A stretch of DNA of 64,000 nt from Rana temporaria. Lineage: Eukaryota; Chordata; Amphibia; Anura; Ranidae. The translations under genes and the position numbers were made by a program. The notes beneath the pieces were generated by a model that was given only the letters and a program-made list of their open reading frames with translations, made no database searches and had not been told where the DNA came from. Positions within the stretch are counted from its first letter, which is position 1. Each line of letters starts with the position of its first letter. Positions 43,735 through 55,304 of this stretch are shown here, one piece after another. The DNA is taken from the NCBI RefSeq assembly GCF_905171775.1, contig NC_053489.1, positions 248,121,231 through 248,185,230 on the forward strand. The letters are read 5' to 3'.

Positions 43735-46240
43735 CTGGACTACACATCCCAGCATGCCATCTGCCCAAAAGAAGAAATACCCACCTGTTTCCGGGAAGGA
43801 GAGGTGCCCCTAGCAAAAGGGGTAGTTGCTTGGGTGATCCCACTGCAAGTGGGGGAAGAGGCCACAGAGGGGCAACCGCCACAGCAAGCCAGTGCGGGGA
43901 ACACAGGACCAGTTGGGGCAGATTCCTGTGGGGCTAATGCTCCTCCCACCTCGTTCTACACGGATATGAGCCGGCTAGTTGAGAGCTTGGAAAAAATAAC
44001 TCCAGCAATGCAAAACAAGAATACCGGAGGCTCCGGTTCTTCTCAGGGTAGTTGCCAACTCCAGCCGGAGAGGAGGAGTTTGAGACCTGGATCAGTCAGG
44101 ACATTCAGGCAGTAGAGGAATGGAGTGTTCCAGAAGCTGTGAAGCGACAGCGGCTGAGTGAGAGCCTAGAAGCCCAGCAGCTGAAGTGAGCCGTAACTTA
44201 AGAATAAGAAAGAAAGATTGTGTTGCTATGGACTACATAGAAGCTTTGTCTGCTTTATTTGAAAGAGTTGAGATGATCACATTCACCAAAAAAGAGGAGA
44301 GAGACACTCAGAGTATATTTCTCAAGACCACGTTACTCCGTGGTGACCACACACATCGGTGTCCTCCTGCTACCTACTTTATGTCCTTTTTACTCTACAA
44401 AAGCCCTTTGGGTTACTGGCCAATAAAGAAATTACCCTCCTTCCTTTTTGGTCATTGGACATCTGTGTCTACTCTAACAAAATATAGTGACGTTTGTTCA
44501 CTTACACCGCCGCTATAGAACATACTTACCAATCCTGTGTGTGTCTACCATTGTTTTCGCGTTGAAGTCTATATGCACCAGCCTATCATGTTTGTGATTG
44601 TGTGTCTATATTGAGCTCATGATTTACAATCTTTTATGATTACATTTTTGGGACAATTATCTGATCATTAGTACGATACTGTTATTTACACTTTATTATC
44701 TCAAATTTCCCCAGCTCTATACTCAATCTCCTGATGAAGCACATCAACACGCGTAACATGGAGAGCGATTACATGTTTTTGTAATATGTGTTTAGTTACA
44801 CTGTTTTTAACTTTATCCGATTAAAATATAAACAAAATGTATTTACATAAAGTCTATGCGTGTGTCTATAAAGTCCATATCTTTATCCATCCATTCCTCT
44901 TCTCATATTTCTTGAGTAGACAGAATGTTACACCAGTATATCCTTAAGAAGGGTATCGATCCGAAGGCTCTGGATCAAACTGGTCTCGGTCTGGTCTTAC
45001 AAGGGGCCTGTCCAAACCATCCTATTGTCTTGAAACTTTCACTGAAGGGAGCACGAACGGTTCCAACTTACCATGAGTTGATGAGAGATGTATGTGAGGA
45101 AGAGACTTTGTTGGAGGAGAAGAGTCAGGCAATGGGGAGCTGAGTGCCAGTGGAGGAAGGAGATAGAAAGCATTTGCTCGTGTTGTCCATACTGAAGCTG
45201 GTTTCTCTGATGAAGACAATGAAACAGAATCAGAGCAAGAGGGAACTGTCAGTCCAGACAACAAGAAGTCAGTTGGCGAATCTGGGCCAGTAGAATTAAT
45301 GACCCAAGTTGCCCAGGCTCAAACCCAGATGTATCATGCTTTGATGTGAGAAATGGAGACCCAAGGGAAGATGCAAAAGCAAGGACTTCACCCAGGAGGT
45401 TCAAAGTCTTCCCAAACTAAGGGAAAGAGTTGTTTTGGATGTCGGGGCAATTCAAGGCTAATTGTCTTAAAGCAGGTATCAGCCCGCAGTTGCTTACAGA
45501 AGTATTAAAAGCATTACAGAAGATACTCTTCTTGAAGGGAAACTTCGGGGACCTCAGTGAAGGAGCCATTTGAGCATCCCTGGGTAAAACAGAGCCTCAA
45601 ACCCAAGAGAGAGGCCAAGAAGAAGCAGAAACCCAAGTCATATGCTCGTCCCCCTCCTCTTTTGCCTGTTTCTAAAAGTGAATCCCAAGGGAAAGAAAGA
45701 TTGACACAGGAGATCAATGCATACCCTTCTAGTCGAGCAGTTAAAGACATTCCTCAGTCTTGAGAGAAGCTGATTAGGGCTCACACTATAGACTCATTAG
45801 TGAGGAATCTGCCAAAGAACCTGGTAGGGCCTTCCCCAATAGTTTTGTTCCAAGTGGAAGGGATCTACACTCAAGCGCTATCAGATACCGGAGCTCAGTT
45901 GACGCTGTTATATAGGGACTTCTATGACAAACGTCTAAAGCATACCCCTTGTGTAAACTAGTAGAGCTGGAGATTTGGGGTATAGGTACTCAAAAGTTCC
46001 CATATGATGGATATATAATTATCTAAGAAATGTTTGATACCTTGGCCGTTGTTTGCTCTCAGCCCCCTGGGGCAGGACGAAATTCCTTGTTGATAGGAAC
46101 TAATACAAATCTTGTGAGAAGATTGCTCACTCCATTGGCTGTGGAGGGTGCTACTGTGAAGAGAGAGTATTGCAACCCGGAGAAATGACTTGCATAAAGG
46201 CCACCGTCAAACTGTCCTGTCCAAAACCAGCTGGGTCCCT
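43735..46240 (+). pseudogene. Gypsy-like LTR retrotransposon gag-protease pseudogene
   Basis: Scattered plus-strand fragments: gag-like reading in 43804-44112; a gag/PNMA-like segment at 44925-45143 (VLKLSLKGARTVPTYHELM); a zinc-knuckle-like CFGCRG near 45433; and an aspartic protease region at about 45790-46170 with LSDTGAQLTLLYRDFYD, whose DTGA is the catalytic motif, and VELEIWGIGTQKFPYDGYI. Frames are broken by numerous stops and shifts, and no reverse transcriptase remains before the duplication boundary at 46300. 44340-44925 is foreign, non-coding sequence inside gag. Family assignment rests on the protease wording and order. Confidence 0.6.
44340..44924. repeat. Unclassified insertion within the gag relic
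   Basis: Non-coding. It contains a TGATGAAGCACATCAACACG box near 44733 followed by CGTAACATGGAGAGCGAT, of the kind found in several frog SINE/LINE tails, and two GTGTCTATAAAGTC-like motifs near the end. No target duplication identified. Confidence 0.35.
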
Positions 46241-46599
46241 TTGTGGTATTGGAAGCTGACCTATTGGAAGAAGATACAGTGATAGAACTGGTTCCATATA
46301 CACACTCCTAAGCCTTGTGGACAGCCTTCCCAGAAGAGTTGAAGCTGTTATAGCTGCAAAGGGTGGGCCAACTCAATACTGAACCCTACGACTAAGACTA
46401 AGAGACCATTAAAGTTCATCTGAGTTTAAGAAACCTCTATGTTATAAATAAACATGAAAAAACTGTTACATACAGTATCTCACAAAAGTGAGTACACCCC
46501 TCAGAATTTGGCAAAATGTTATTATATCCTTTCATGTGACAACACTGAAGAAATTACACTTTGCTACAATCTAAAGTAGTGAGTGTACAGCTTGTATAA

Positions 46600-47021
46600 T
46601 GCCACACGATCGGACATTCCGACAACAAAACCGTGGATTTTTTTTCCGACGGAATGTTGGCTCAAACTTGTGTTGCATACACACGGTCACACAAATGTTG
46701 TCGGGAAATTCCGAACGTCAAGAACGCGGTGACGTACAACACGTACGACGAGCCAAGAAAAATGAAGTTCAATAGCCAGTGTGGCTCTTCTGCTTGATTC
46801 CGAGCATGCTTGAATTTTTGTGTGTCGGAATTGGCTACACACGATCGGAATTTCCGACAAGAATTTTTGTTGTCGGAAAATTTGAGAACCAGCTATCAAA
46901 CATTTGTTGTCGGAAATTCGGACAGCAAATGTCTGATGGAGCATACACACAGTCGGATTTTCCGACAACAAGCTCACATCGCACATTTGTTGTCGGAAAT
47001 TCCGACTGTGTGTACGTGGCA
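46600..47021. mobile_element. Harbinger-type MITE with TAA target duplication (copy B)
   Basis: Flanked by TAA (46597-46599, 47022-47024); ends TGCCACACGATCGGACATTC and TCCGACTGTGTGTACGTGGC then A. Slightly longer than copy A because of an extra TTGTTGTCGGAAATTCCGAC segment near 46985. Confidence 0.85.
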
Positions 47022-47274
47022 TAATAGTGTAATTTGCTGTCCCCTTAAAATAACTCAACACACAGCCATTAATGTCTAAACTGCTTGCAAAAAAAGTGAG
47101 TGCACCCCTAAGTGAAAATGTCCAAATTGGGCCCAAATAGCAATTTTCCCTCCCTGGTGTCATGTGACTCATTAGTGTTACAAGGTCCCAGGTGTGAATG
47201 GGGAGCAGGTGTGTTAAATTTGGTGTTATCGCTCTCACTCTTTCATACTGGTCACTGGAAGTTCAACACGGCAT

Positions 47275-48200
47275 CTCATGGCAGAGAGCTCTCTGAGGAT
47301 CTGAAAAAAAGAATTGTCGCTCTACATAAAGATGGCCTAGGCTATAAGAAGACTGCCAAGACCCTTAAACTGAGCTGTAGCACAGTGGCCAAGACCATAC
47401 AGCGGTTTAACAGGACAGGTTCCACTCAGAACAGGCCTCACCATGGTCAACCAACGTGCACGTGCTCAGAGTGCTGCCAGCATTGTTGCAGAGGTTGTAG
47501 CGATGGGGAGTCAGCCTGTCAGTGCTCAGACCATACGCCACACACTGCATCAAATTGGTCTTCATGGCTGTTGTCCCAGAAGGAAGCCTCTTCTAAAGAT
47601 GATGCACAAGATAGCTTGCAAACTGTTTGCTGAAGACAAGCAGACTAAGGACATGGATTACTGGAACCATGTCCTGTGGTCTGATGAGACCAAGATAAAC
47701 TTATTTGGTTCAGATGGTGCCAAACGTGTGTGGCGGCAACCAGGGAAGGAGTACAAGGAGAAGTGTTTACAGTCAAGCATGGTGGTGGGAGTGTCATGGT
47801 CTGGGGCTGCATGAGTGCTGCTGGCACTGGGGAGCTAAAGTTCATTGAGAGAACCATGAATGCCAACATGTACTGTGACATACTGAAGCAGAGCATGATA
47901 TCCTCCCTTCAGAGACATGGCCGTAGGGCAGTATTCCAACATAATACTGACCCCAAACACACCTCCAAGACGACCACTGCCTTGCTAAAGAAGCTGAGGG
48001 TAAAGGTGATGGACTGGCCAAGCATGTCTTCAGACCTAAATCCTACTGAGTATCTGTGGGGCATCATCTAATGGAAGGTGGAGGAGCGCAAGGTCTCTAA
48101 AATCCACCAGCTCCGTGATGTCATCATGGAGGAGTGGAAGAGGACTCCAGTGGCAACCTGTAAAGCTCTGGTGAACTCCATGCCCAAGAGGGTTAAGGCA
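47275..48200 (+). pseudogene. Tc1 transposase pseudogene (copy B)
   Basis: The N-terminal part is in one frame (LSEDLKKRIVALHKDG, KTIQRFNRTGSTQNRP). A small deletion near 47455 shifts the frame; 47443-47814 then carries the middle region with LWSDETKINLFGSDGAKRVW (first catalytic Asp). Another shift near 47750 leads to 47730-48071 with AGTGELKFIERTMNAN, the DPKHTS motif and DLNPTEYLWGII, then a stop replacing the usual continuation. Lesions differ from copy A, so some arose after the duplication. Confidence 0.87.
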
Positions 48201-48283
48201 GTGCTGGAAAATAATGGTGGCCACACAAAATATTGACACTTTGGGCCCAATTTGGACATTTTCTCTTAGGGGAGTACTTTTTG

Positions 48284-48465
48284 TCCTGCTAGTCGCATCT
48301 TTCCAGCGGTGAAGAAGCGGTGTGTTTAACACTTCTCTATTGAAAGCAATGGGAAACCGCGGCTATACCCCCGGCAATGAGCCTCTGCAGAGGCGCATTG
48401 CCGGCGGTATTAACCCTTTTTTGGCAGCTAGCGGGGGTAAAACTGCACCACTAGCGGCTGAATAG
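48284..48465. repeat. GC-rich repeat fragment within duplication (copy B)
   Basis: Counterpart of 10421-10605, with CCGCGGCTATACCCCCGGCA and GCCTCTGCAGAGGC. Confidence 0.4.
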
Positions 48466-48980
48466 GAATAGATGGAAATAATACAGGAACATTGTGTAGA
48501 TATATGTATAAGTAAAAATTCAAACTCGAAAATTTTAAAATTTGAATGTGAAGGAGGTGAGAGATGAAACCCATAGCTTCCAACTGTCCCTGATTCCTAA
48601 GGGACTGTCCCTGATTTGGAGCAATGTCCCTCTGTCCCTCTTTCCTCCTCATTTGTCCCTCATTTTGGTCTGATCTATAGAGTTGTATATAAAAAGCACT
48701 TTTTATCTTTCAAAAAGTTTTTCCCAGTGCTAATTCTTTCATCCAATTTCTAAATTGCTACATTTGTAAATTTCAAAAGCCAGTATAGAGGAATAGTAAA
48801 AACAGCACCCCAGGGTTTAATTTTTCATTTTCTATGTAAAAATCTCCTTTAAGGGGGTGTGGCAGGGGGTTTATCCTATGCTTAAATACATTTACTAATA
48901 AGTGTCCCTCATTGCCCTCTCAAAAAGTTAAGAGGTATGGAAACTGTATATAGTGACCTGGATTCGGGTAAGCATTTTAA

Positions 48981-49835
48981 CCACCACCCGACGTCTGAAT
49001 CTGTGACTGGCCGCGTTTTTACGGCCTGCGCGCGCATTCAGCGGCACGGGCACGCGCGCGTCTGGCGGTGGCGAGCACGCTGAGATGCCGATGCGAGTGC
49101 CTGGCGGCCGTGATGTCCGCCAGGTACCTGCGATCGGCGGCTGCAGGGACAAGACGTGGAGCTCTGTGTGTAAACACAGACATCCATGTCCTGTCAGGGG
49201 AGAGAGGAGACCGATCTGTGTCCCTTGTACATAGGGACACAGATCGGTCACCTCCCCCAGTCACCCCCCTTCCCCCACAGTTAGAACACAATTTAGGGTA
49301 CACATTTAACCCCTTCCTCACCCCCTAGTGTTAACCCCTTCAATGCCAGTCACATTTATACAGAAATTAGTGCATATTTATAGCACTGATCGCCGTATAA
49401 ATGTGAATGGCGCCAAAAATGTGTCAAAAGTGTCCGCCATAATGTCGCAGTCACGAAAAAAATGCTAATCGCCGCCATTAGTAGTAAAAAAAAAAAAATA
49501 TTTCCCAAAAATATTTAGAAGAATACGTATCGCCTAGACTGAGAAAAAATATTTTTTTAAAAAAAAATTGGGCTATTTATTATAGCAACAAGTAAAAAAT
49601 ATTGTTTTTTTTTTCAAAATTGTCGCTCTATTTTTGTTTATAGCGCAAAAAATAAAAACCGCAGAGGCGATCAAATACCACCAAAAGAAAGCTCTATTTG
49701 TGGGGAAAAAAGGACGTCAATTTTGTTTGGGAGCCACGTCGCACGACCGCGCAATTGTCAGTTAAAGTGATGCAGTGCCACAAGCTGAAATTTCACCTGG
49801 TCAGGAAGGGGTATATGTGCCCAGTAAGGAAGTGG
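48981..49835. mobile_element. TTAA-target non-autonomous element, copy 3 (inverse orientation)
   Basis: Flanked by TTAA at 48977-48980 and 49836-49839; begins CCACCACCCGACG and ends CCCAGTAAGGAAGTGG. It shares, inverted, the blocks CAAATACCACCAAAAGAAAG and CACGACCGCGCAATTGTC with 20920-21850 and 29847-30844. Copy A of the duplication has the empty site. Confidence 0.9.
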
Positions 49836-50751
49836 TTAAAAATGATTTACAATCAAATGTTAAAGTAGGTAGAATGAGAGTTTAAAAGAAAAAAAAAAAA
49901 AAGAAGAAGAAAGGGGCCAAAAAAGAGGAAAAACTGGTGATAATTTAAATCATTTATCAATAATATGTCTCCTTTGTGTCCTAGTTCCTGCATTGTTCAC
50001 GTATTATTGGTCGTAAAGGGAACAAGTTACCAAACATTAAAAGTGTCACAAGTACAGTATCCAAACTGTATATTTCTTTGTGTCTTCTGAATCTAAACTA
50101 TATACAATGCTTGGATTGTCTGTGGTTATATGAAATGTATAAGATATTTTCTAAACAAATATTCTTGACTAGTATGTTGGTGTAAAAGACGTTTTGGAAT
50201 TTAAATAAAGACATTATTACAACAATTATATTAATGTCTGTGCCAGCTGTAACTGCAAACACAGAAAACCTTACAGAGCGTCAATGTGCTATAAAAAGGA
50301 TTTAGCACAAAGCTAGATCCTGTATGATGAAATGTACAATAGCGACATCTAGTGCCTGCACTATGGAATAACCCTATAATAGGCAACCAGGTGGCAACAC
50401 TGATTTATCAGATCTAAGAATGAAATGACCTAACGTGGGTGGTCTCCAGGTTACAAAATCTGTAGCCATTAGAGAGGTTGTTATTCCTAGCACATTACGA
50501 CAGACTTACCTGTGGCGTGCTGTCTCCGCTACCAAGGCTTCCACCTTCACCTAGTCTTCCTTCCAGGTTCACAGGCTCCGGCTGTTTGAATGGCCGAGCA
50601 TGCGCATGGGAATCATGATCGTGGCACAATGCTCTGGATTGCAGAGTTTACTAACGTTTTAATAATACTAATCCCATCGTTGCATTTTACATTGAAAACA
50701 GTATTAAGCCCAAAAGCAAACATTTATTATATTGCAGCTTACCAATTGTCA

Positions 50752-51073
50752 TGCCTCGTACACACGATCGGTTTTCCCAGGAAAACTGCCATGTTTCCCA
50801 AAAGGAAAACTGTGAGCAAAAAAATGAGAACTTGTTCTCTTCTTTCCCGTCACGATTCTCTGCGTTTTTTTGCTCGGCAGTTTTCCGATGGAAAACACTG
50901 CAGTGAAGCATACACTCAGCCGGTTTTCCCGACCAAAGCTCTCAGGCAGTTTTGTGTCTGGAAAACCGGACGTGTGTACACGGGGAAAAGCAACTGAGCA
51001 GGTTCTCCGTCCTCCCCTCGGTTTTCCCGGTGGACTTTTGACCGATTGGAAAACCGATCGTGTGTACAAGGCA
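50752..51073. mobile_element. Harbinger-type MITE (copy B, uninterrupted)
   Basis: Ends TGCCTCGTACACACGATCGG and CCGATCGTGTGTACAAGGCA are perfect inverted repeats over most of 20 bp apart from two positions. GGTTTTCC/GGAAAACC repeats fill the interior. Flanks are TCA at the left and TTA at the right. Confidence 0.8.
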
Positions 51074-51086
51074 TTAGATGTGATGG

Positions 51087-51478
51087 CTGCATTTAGTTTT
51101 AATTTTTATGTGTTCTTTTTTCTATTTTCATCTGGTGATCCAGTCAGTAAGTCTGTTTTTAAAAGAAAAAGCTCTTTTCCAGATATATTAGTCTAAAGAA
51201 ATGAGACAAACAATTTAACACTGACAGGGGTGCTTACAATGATCTGCTTTTATTTATTCGTGTTATACATTTATAACAAAGGAAAAAAGTACTTCTAAAT
51301 CTACTAGTCTTTACTGTCAACCAATCAATCCCCATGTATAAGTTGGCATATAAGGCTCGTGGTTGTCCGAAAAACTGTTCTTCATAATTGATTATTAAGT
51401 CTGAACTGGAGTTTGGCAAAAAGAAAATGAATGCAGCAACTACATCTAATGATTGGTAAGCTGCAATATATTACATTT
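51087..51478. other. Interval without recognised feature
   Basis: AT-rich; no gene or repeat identified. Confidence 0.4.
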
Positions 51479-51960
51479 ATGGTCGTTACCCTCTGACGGA
51501 GAGTGATGTGGATCACATAAACACGCGACAAGACTTACAACATAAATAGACCTGAAGTGTGTCTTGGTGGTCTGGTCAGTATGCCAAGAAAAGGGGACAT
51601 ACCCAAGGTAAGTAATGGGTAGTTAATTGAAGATGGATATGCTGAGAAGTGCCCTGAAAAAGGGAAGGGCGGGAGGGTGTCAAATGCGATTGATTGCGCA
51701 GACTCAGTGACGGCCCAGTGACTTGTAGTACTGCACACTGAACCGACAAAGAGCATGTGTGAGTGGGCTGCTTAAATACCCTCCGGGCTCCTCCTATAAA
51801 CTCAGGCCACCATACTGGCCTTCTTATTTATGGTCATTACCCTCTGACCGAGAGTGATGTGGATCACATAAACAAACAACAAGACTTACAACATAAATAG
51901 ACCTGAAGTGTGCCTTGGTGGTCTGGTCAGTATGCCAAGAAAAGGGGGCAAAACACTCAG
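51479..51960. repeat. DIRS-associated terminal region with ~125-bp direct repeats
   Basis: GACGGAGAGTGATGTGGATC ... GTGTGTCTTGGTGGTCTGGT at 51479-51605 recurs at 51832-51955. Between them, 51680-51832 is the segment shared with 13519-13690. This repeated arrangement next to a tyrosine-recombinase gene fits the split repeats of DIRS elements (inference). Confidence 0.5.
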
Positions 51961-52069
51961 ATAGGGAAATAGCTTTTATTGATTTATTGTATCTATTGAG
52001 CCAGCTTGGTAAAGGCCTGTGCCATTTCTTCCTGAGGATTTGGGATGTATGTGGCAAGACAAGGAGACT

Positions 52070-53365
52070 TCCATCAGCCTGGTATCTTGATTACGTGGTC
52101 TGGTACTCCCTGTTGGGAGGCAGCTGAGGCTGCTCTAATTCGGAAAGAATGTCCAGAGAACTGACTGGGGTTTGAAGCCCAAGTTGCTTAGGAGTATTCT
52201 GACATGCTTGACACACTGGCTGCCACTCAGGGAGCTGGTTTAGAAGGGGTAGCAACGAGCTACCATCAGATTGGCTGGGTAGATGGAGCAGTAGTCGGTC
52301 GAGCACCATCACTGGGCGTCAGGCGTTGTTAGTCTGAAACAGGTTGATGTCAACCCCCAGGGCTGGTTTGTTGCGTTTGCAGACTGTGAGAGTGTAGTGG
52401 TTCGAAAGCAAGTCGGGTGGCGTCGGAGCAGTGTCTGACTGCCAGAGCCGCTGACTGTAAATTCACTAGGTCGTAGGGAACCGTAGAAGGCCTGGTAGAT
52501 GGCTGTTTGGGTGACTAGGCTGGGCAAAGCCCTAAACGGGGAATGAGTAAGGATTTCAGACATGTCCCTAAAGAGGGCACTCTTGAAAGGTAGGCGCTTG
52601 CCACTGAGTACAGGTTGGTGCTTCTATATGCCCTGTAGGAGGGACTTGACTGCATGGGCTCGAGAATACTGACCGTTTACTGGGGTCCTGCAGGGATAGG
52701 AAATGCTACCATCTAGATATAGCGTGATAGTATTGTGAGAAAGGGTCAGCTGCGTGTGGCAATACGATATGAAGGCTAGGACGTCTCCTGTTGCTGCTCC
52801 GGGCCAAGGGGCCAAACATTTGCGGTTAGTGTTCCAAGCAGTGCGATAGGCCTTTAGTGTGTTGCGTGCCAAGGAGTGGTTAATAAGCTGGGTTGCGTTG
52901 GTGAGATGCGACTTCAGTCCATCGTCAGCAATGACCAGGGTGGGACAGGGATAGTTGTTGGGTTGGCTCCAGGCTCTTGCTGGAAAAAACAAAGTAAGGT
53001 TGGAATGGGAAAGCGCATCAGCTGCGATTTTGCATTTGCCTGGAATATGTCTACATAAGATATTAACTGGTGACAGAGAGACAGCTGCGTCAGTATACCC
53101 AGGAAGGACGTGATGGGGAGTGAATTAGATCTACCTTAATTGGCGATGTCGGCTGTGGCCTGATTGTCTGTGGTGAAAAACACTGTCTGTCCTGTTCAAG
53201 TGTGGCCCCAGACCTGGGCAGCTGCCACAATGGGGTACAGCACGAGGCGTGATGAAGACTGGGTGAAGCAGAAATTTAAGAGAATTTCTGGGGGCCAAGG
53301 TTTGGAGAACCAGTGGTGGCCGAAAAATGGCCGCAAAAGCCCGTGGTGGCTCGGCTGACACTGCC
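52070..53365 (-). pseudogene. DIRS-like retrotransposon relic: RNase H and tyrosine recombinase
   Basis: Read on the minus strand: 53361-53131 encodes the end of the RNase H region (GPHLNRTDSVFHHRQSGHS), and 53050-52990 HIPGKCKIAADAL-like sequence. 52992-52624 is the recombinase N-terminal core-binding domain (LARNTLKAYRTAWN, FISYCHTQLTLSHNTITLYL, AHAVKSLLQGI). 52563-52309 begins the catalytic domain (AIYQAFYGSLRPSEF, the Arg region). 52290-52095 holds LLPLLNQLP and, in another frame, the SGHSFR-like site. Frameshifts separate these parts and the final Tyr region is not identified. DIRS elements integrate through this tyrosine recombinase rather than a DDE integrase (family knowledge). Non-functional. 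Confidence 0.82.
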
Positions 53366-53518
53366 GGGATGAAGATTAAAATGCTGTTCTATCAGGTGGG
53401 GAAGTTGTCCCACATAGCTAATGGTCTATGTTGGTCTAGTTTGAGAACTTGGACTGGATCTTGCATTGGTGTGAGAAAATCAAGACAATACACAGGTGCT
53501 CAACAAGACAATATACAT

Positions 53519-53675
53519 GCACTCGCTGACCAACGTGCACTCGCAGACCAACGTGCGCTCGCAGACCAATGTGGGCTCGCAGACCAACGTGCGCTCGCAG
53601 ACCAACGTGCACTGGCAGTCCAACGCGCACTCGCTGACCAACGTGCACTCGCAGACCAACGTGCACTCGCTGGTG
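53519..53675. repeat. 18-bp minisatellite, ~9 units
   Basis: Units of GCACTCGCAGACCAACGT with variants (GCGCTCG, CTGACC). All three frames stay open because 18 is a multiple of three; not a gene. Confidence 0.92.
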
Positions 53676-53879
53676 CTGGATGGAAACCTGAACTTACCTC
53701 AGGGAAAAAGACGGAGAAAAGATGAGTGGCCCGTGTGCCACTGAAGATGAATGGCCAACTGGGTGCCATTGTGTGTTTGTGTGGCTGATAATTTGTCACT
53801 GAGGTGTGTTTGCAAGTTTAGTTTGTATTCTGGTTTGCACGTAGGTGCGTGCCGCAAAGTGTTTTATACTATTGCAGAC

Positions 53880-54455
53880 AATATTGTGTGGTTGCAAGGG
53901 TGTCAGTGAGTGTCAGGTTGCTGGGACGATATTGTGTGGTTGCAGGGGCCTCGATGAGTATGAAGGTTATTTTGAGATGGCATTGCGTGGTTGCAAGGGT
54001 CTCAGTCTGGTTTGCTGAGACGGTATTGCGTGGGTGCAAGGGTCTCAGTCTGGTTTGCTGAGATGATATTGCGTGGTTGCAAAGATCTCGATGATTATGA
54101 GGTTTGTTTTGAGATGGCATTGTGTGGTTGCAAGGGTCTCAACAAGTGAGGGGTTGCTGAGACGATGTTGCATTTTGCAATGGTCTCAAATGAGTGTCAG
54201 GCCGCTGAGACGACTTTGTATGGCTGCAAGGGTCTGAACGGGTGTCAGGTTGCTGAGACGATATTGCGTTTTGCAATGGTCTCAAATGAGTGTCAGGTTG
54301 CTAAGATAACTCTGTATGGCTGTAAAGGTCTGAACGGGTGTCAGGTTGCTGAGACGCGATTGTGTGGTTGTAAAGGTCTAGACGAGTGTGAGGTAGCTGA
54401 GATGATATTACATTTTGCAAGGGTCTCCAATGAGTGTCAAGTTGCTGAGACAATA
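53880..54455. repeat. Satellite-like tandem array, units of ~43-60 bp
   Basis: Units contain ATTGCGTGGTTGCAAGGGTC, TCAGTGAGTGTCAGG and TTGCTGAGACGGT. Spacings of 43 bp (53982, 54025, 54068) and 48 bp (53883, 53931) were read directly. It is interrupted at 54456-54830, then continues at 54833-55175. Confidence 0.85.
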
Positions 54456-54639
54456 TTCCCTGACTTCTTTTTTTTCTTTTTTTTTTTTTTTATGAAAACG
54501 ACTGTGAATGAAACGCTGGTAAACATGAGTTACCGCGTCTGGCAGTGTTTACAAGCTGTTACATGCATTGGCGTTTTGAATGCCTCTGAACATCCGTCTG
54601 AACCTATTTTTTTTTTTCGGGAAGGTTTCTAAACTCAAC

Positions 54640-54760
54640 TGCCTAGACACGACTATACATGATCCTGTGTATGTACATGTACTGATAAGATAACATAGAG
54701 GAGAGATTGGGGATCCTGTGTACCTGTACTGATAAGATAACATAGAGGAGAGATCAGGGG
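54640..54760. repeat. Short direct repeat between satellite blocks
   Basis: GTACTGATAAGATAACATAG followed by AGGAGAGAT occurs at about 54677 and 54726 within the interruption of the satellite. Confidence 0.6.
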
Positions 54761-54832
54761 CGGCTGGACACCCAACTGTTCCTAAATGTCTGTTTACCAA
54801 CAGCAGTGTACATGAGGCCTAAGATGATTTGT

Positions 54833-55175
54833 CTGGCTGCAAGGGTCTCAATGAATGCCAGGTTGCTGGGGCGAGACTGCGTGGTCACAAAGGTCTTGAC
54901 GTGTGGGAGGTTGCTCGAGACGGTATTGCGTGGTTGCAAGGGTCTCCAGGAGTGTGGGGCTGCTGAGACGGTATTGCGTTTGCAAGGGTCTCAACAATGG
55001 TGTGAGGCTGCTGAGACAGTATTGCGTGGTTGCAAGGGTCTTGATGAGTGTGGGGCTGCTGAGACGATATTGCGTTTGCAAGTCTCAACAAGGGTGTCAG
55101 GCTGCTGAGACGATTTTGCGTGGTTGCAGTGGTCTCAACAGGTGTCAGGTTGCTGGGCCGAGATTGCGTGTTGGC
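54833..55175. repeat. Satellite-like tandem array, second block
   Basis: Same unit as 53880-54455 (GGCTGCTGAGACGGTATTGC, GTTGCAAGGGTCTC), about seven units, with GTTTGCAAGGGTCTCAAC variants. Confidence 0.85.
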
Positions 55176-55243
55176 AACGTTTGTTTGTTTTTTCCTGCGT
55201 GTTTATATTTGTTTGTTTTCTTTTTGCGTTTTTTTTTTTTTGC

Positions 55244-55245
<2 letters not shown>

Positions 55246-55302
<57 letters not shown>
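55246..55302. repeat. (TA)n-(CA)n microsatellite
   Basis: About 24 TA and 5 CA dinucleotides immediately before the Tc1 terminal repeat; Tc1 elements insert at TA, which fits this position. Confidence 0.95.

Positions 55303-55304
<2 letters not shown>

Larger units (their letters stand above)
46473..48283 (+). mobile_element. Tc1-type transposon, right end truncated (copy B)
   Basis: Starts CAGTATCTCACAAAAGTGAG after TA (46471-46472); ends at GGGGAGTACTTTTT near 48283, at the same breakpoint as copy A. Confidence 0.85.
46300..51086. repeat. Large direct duplication, copy B (partner 8322-13147)
   Basis: Collinear with copy A. It shares the truncated Tc1, the nested MITE, the post-Tc1 GC-rich repeat, the 10600-12050 interval and the distal MITE. 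It differs by the insertion 48981-49835, absence of the MITE 12068-12826, and deletions near 46410 and 50600. Confidence 0.85.

Noticed and set aside
44700..44780. tRNA-derived SINE head
   Set aside because: No A-box/B-box pair or cloverleaf could be identified; only a GATGAAG...ACACGCGT-like box is present.
53496..53799. Reading frames over the 18-bp repeat on both strands
   Set aside because: The unit length keeps all frames open; codon content simply reflects the repeat.
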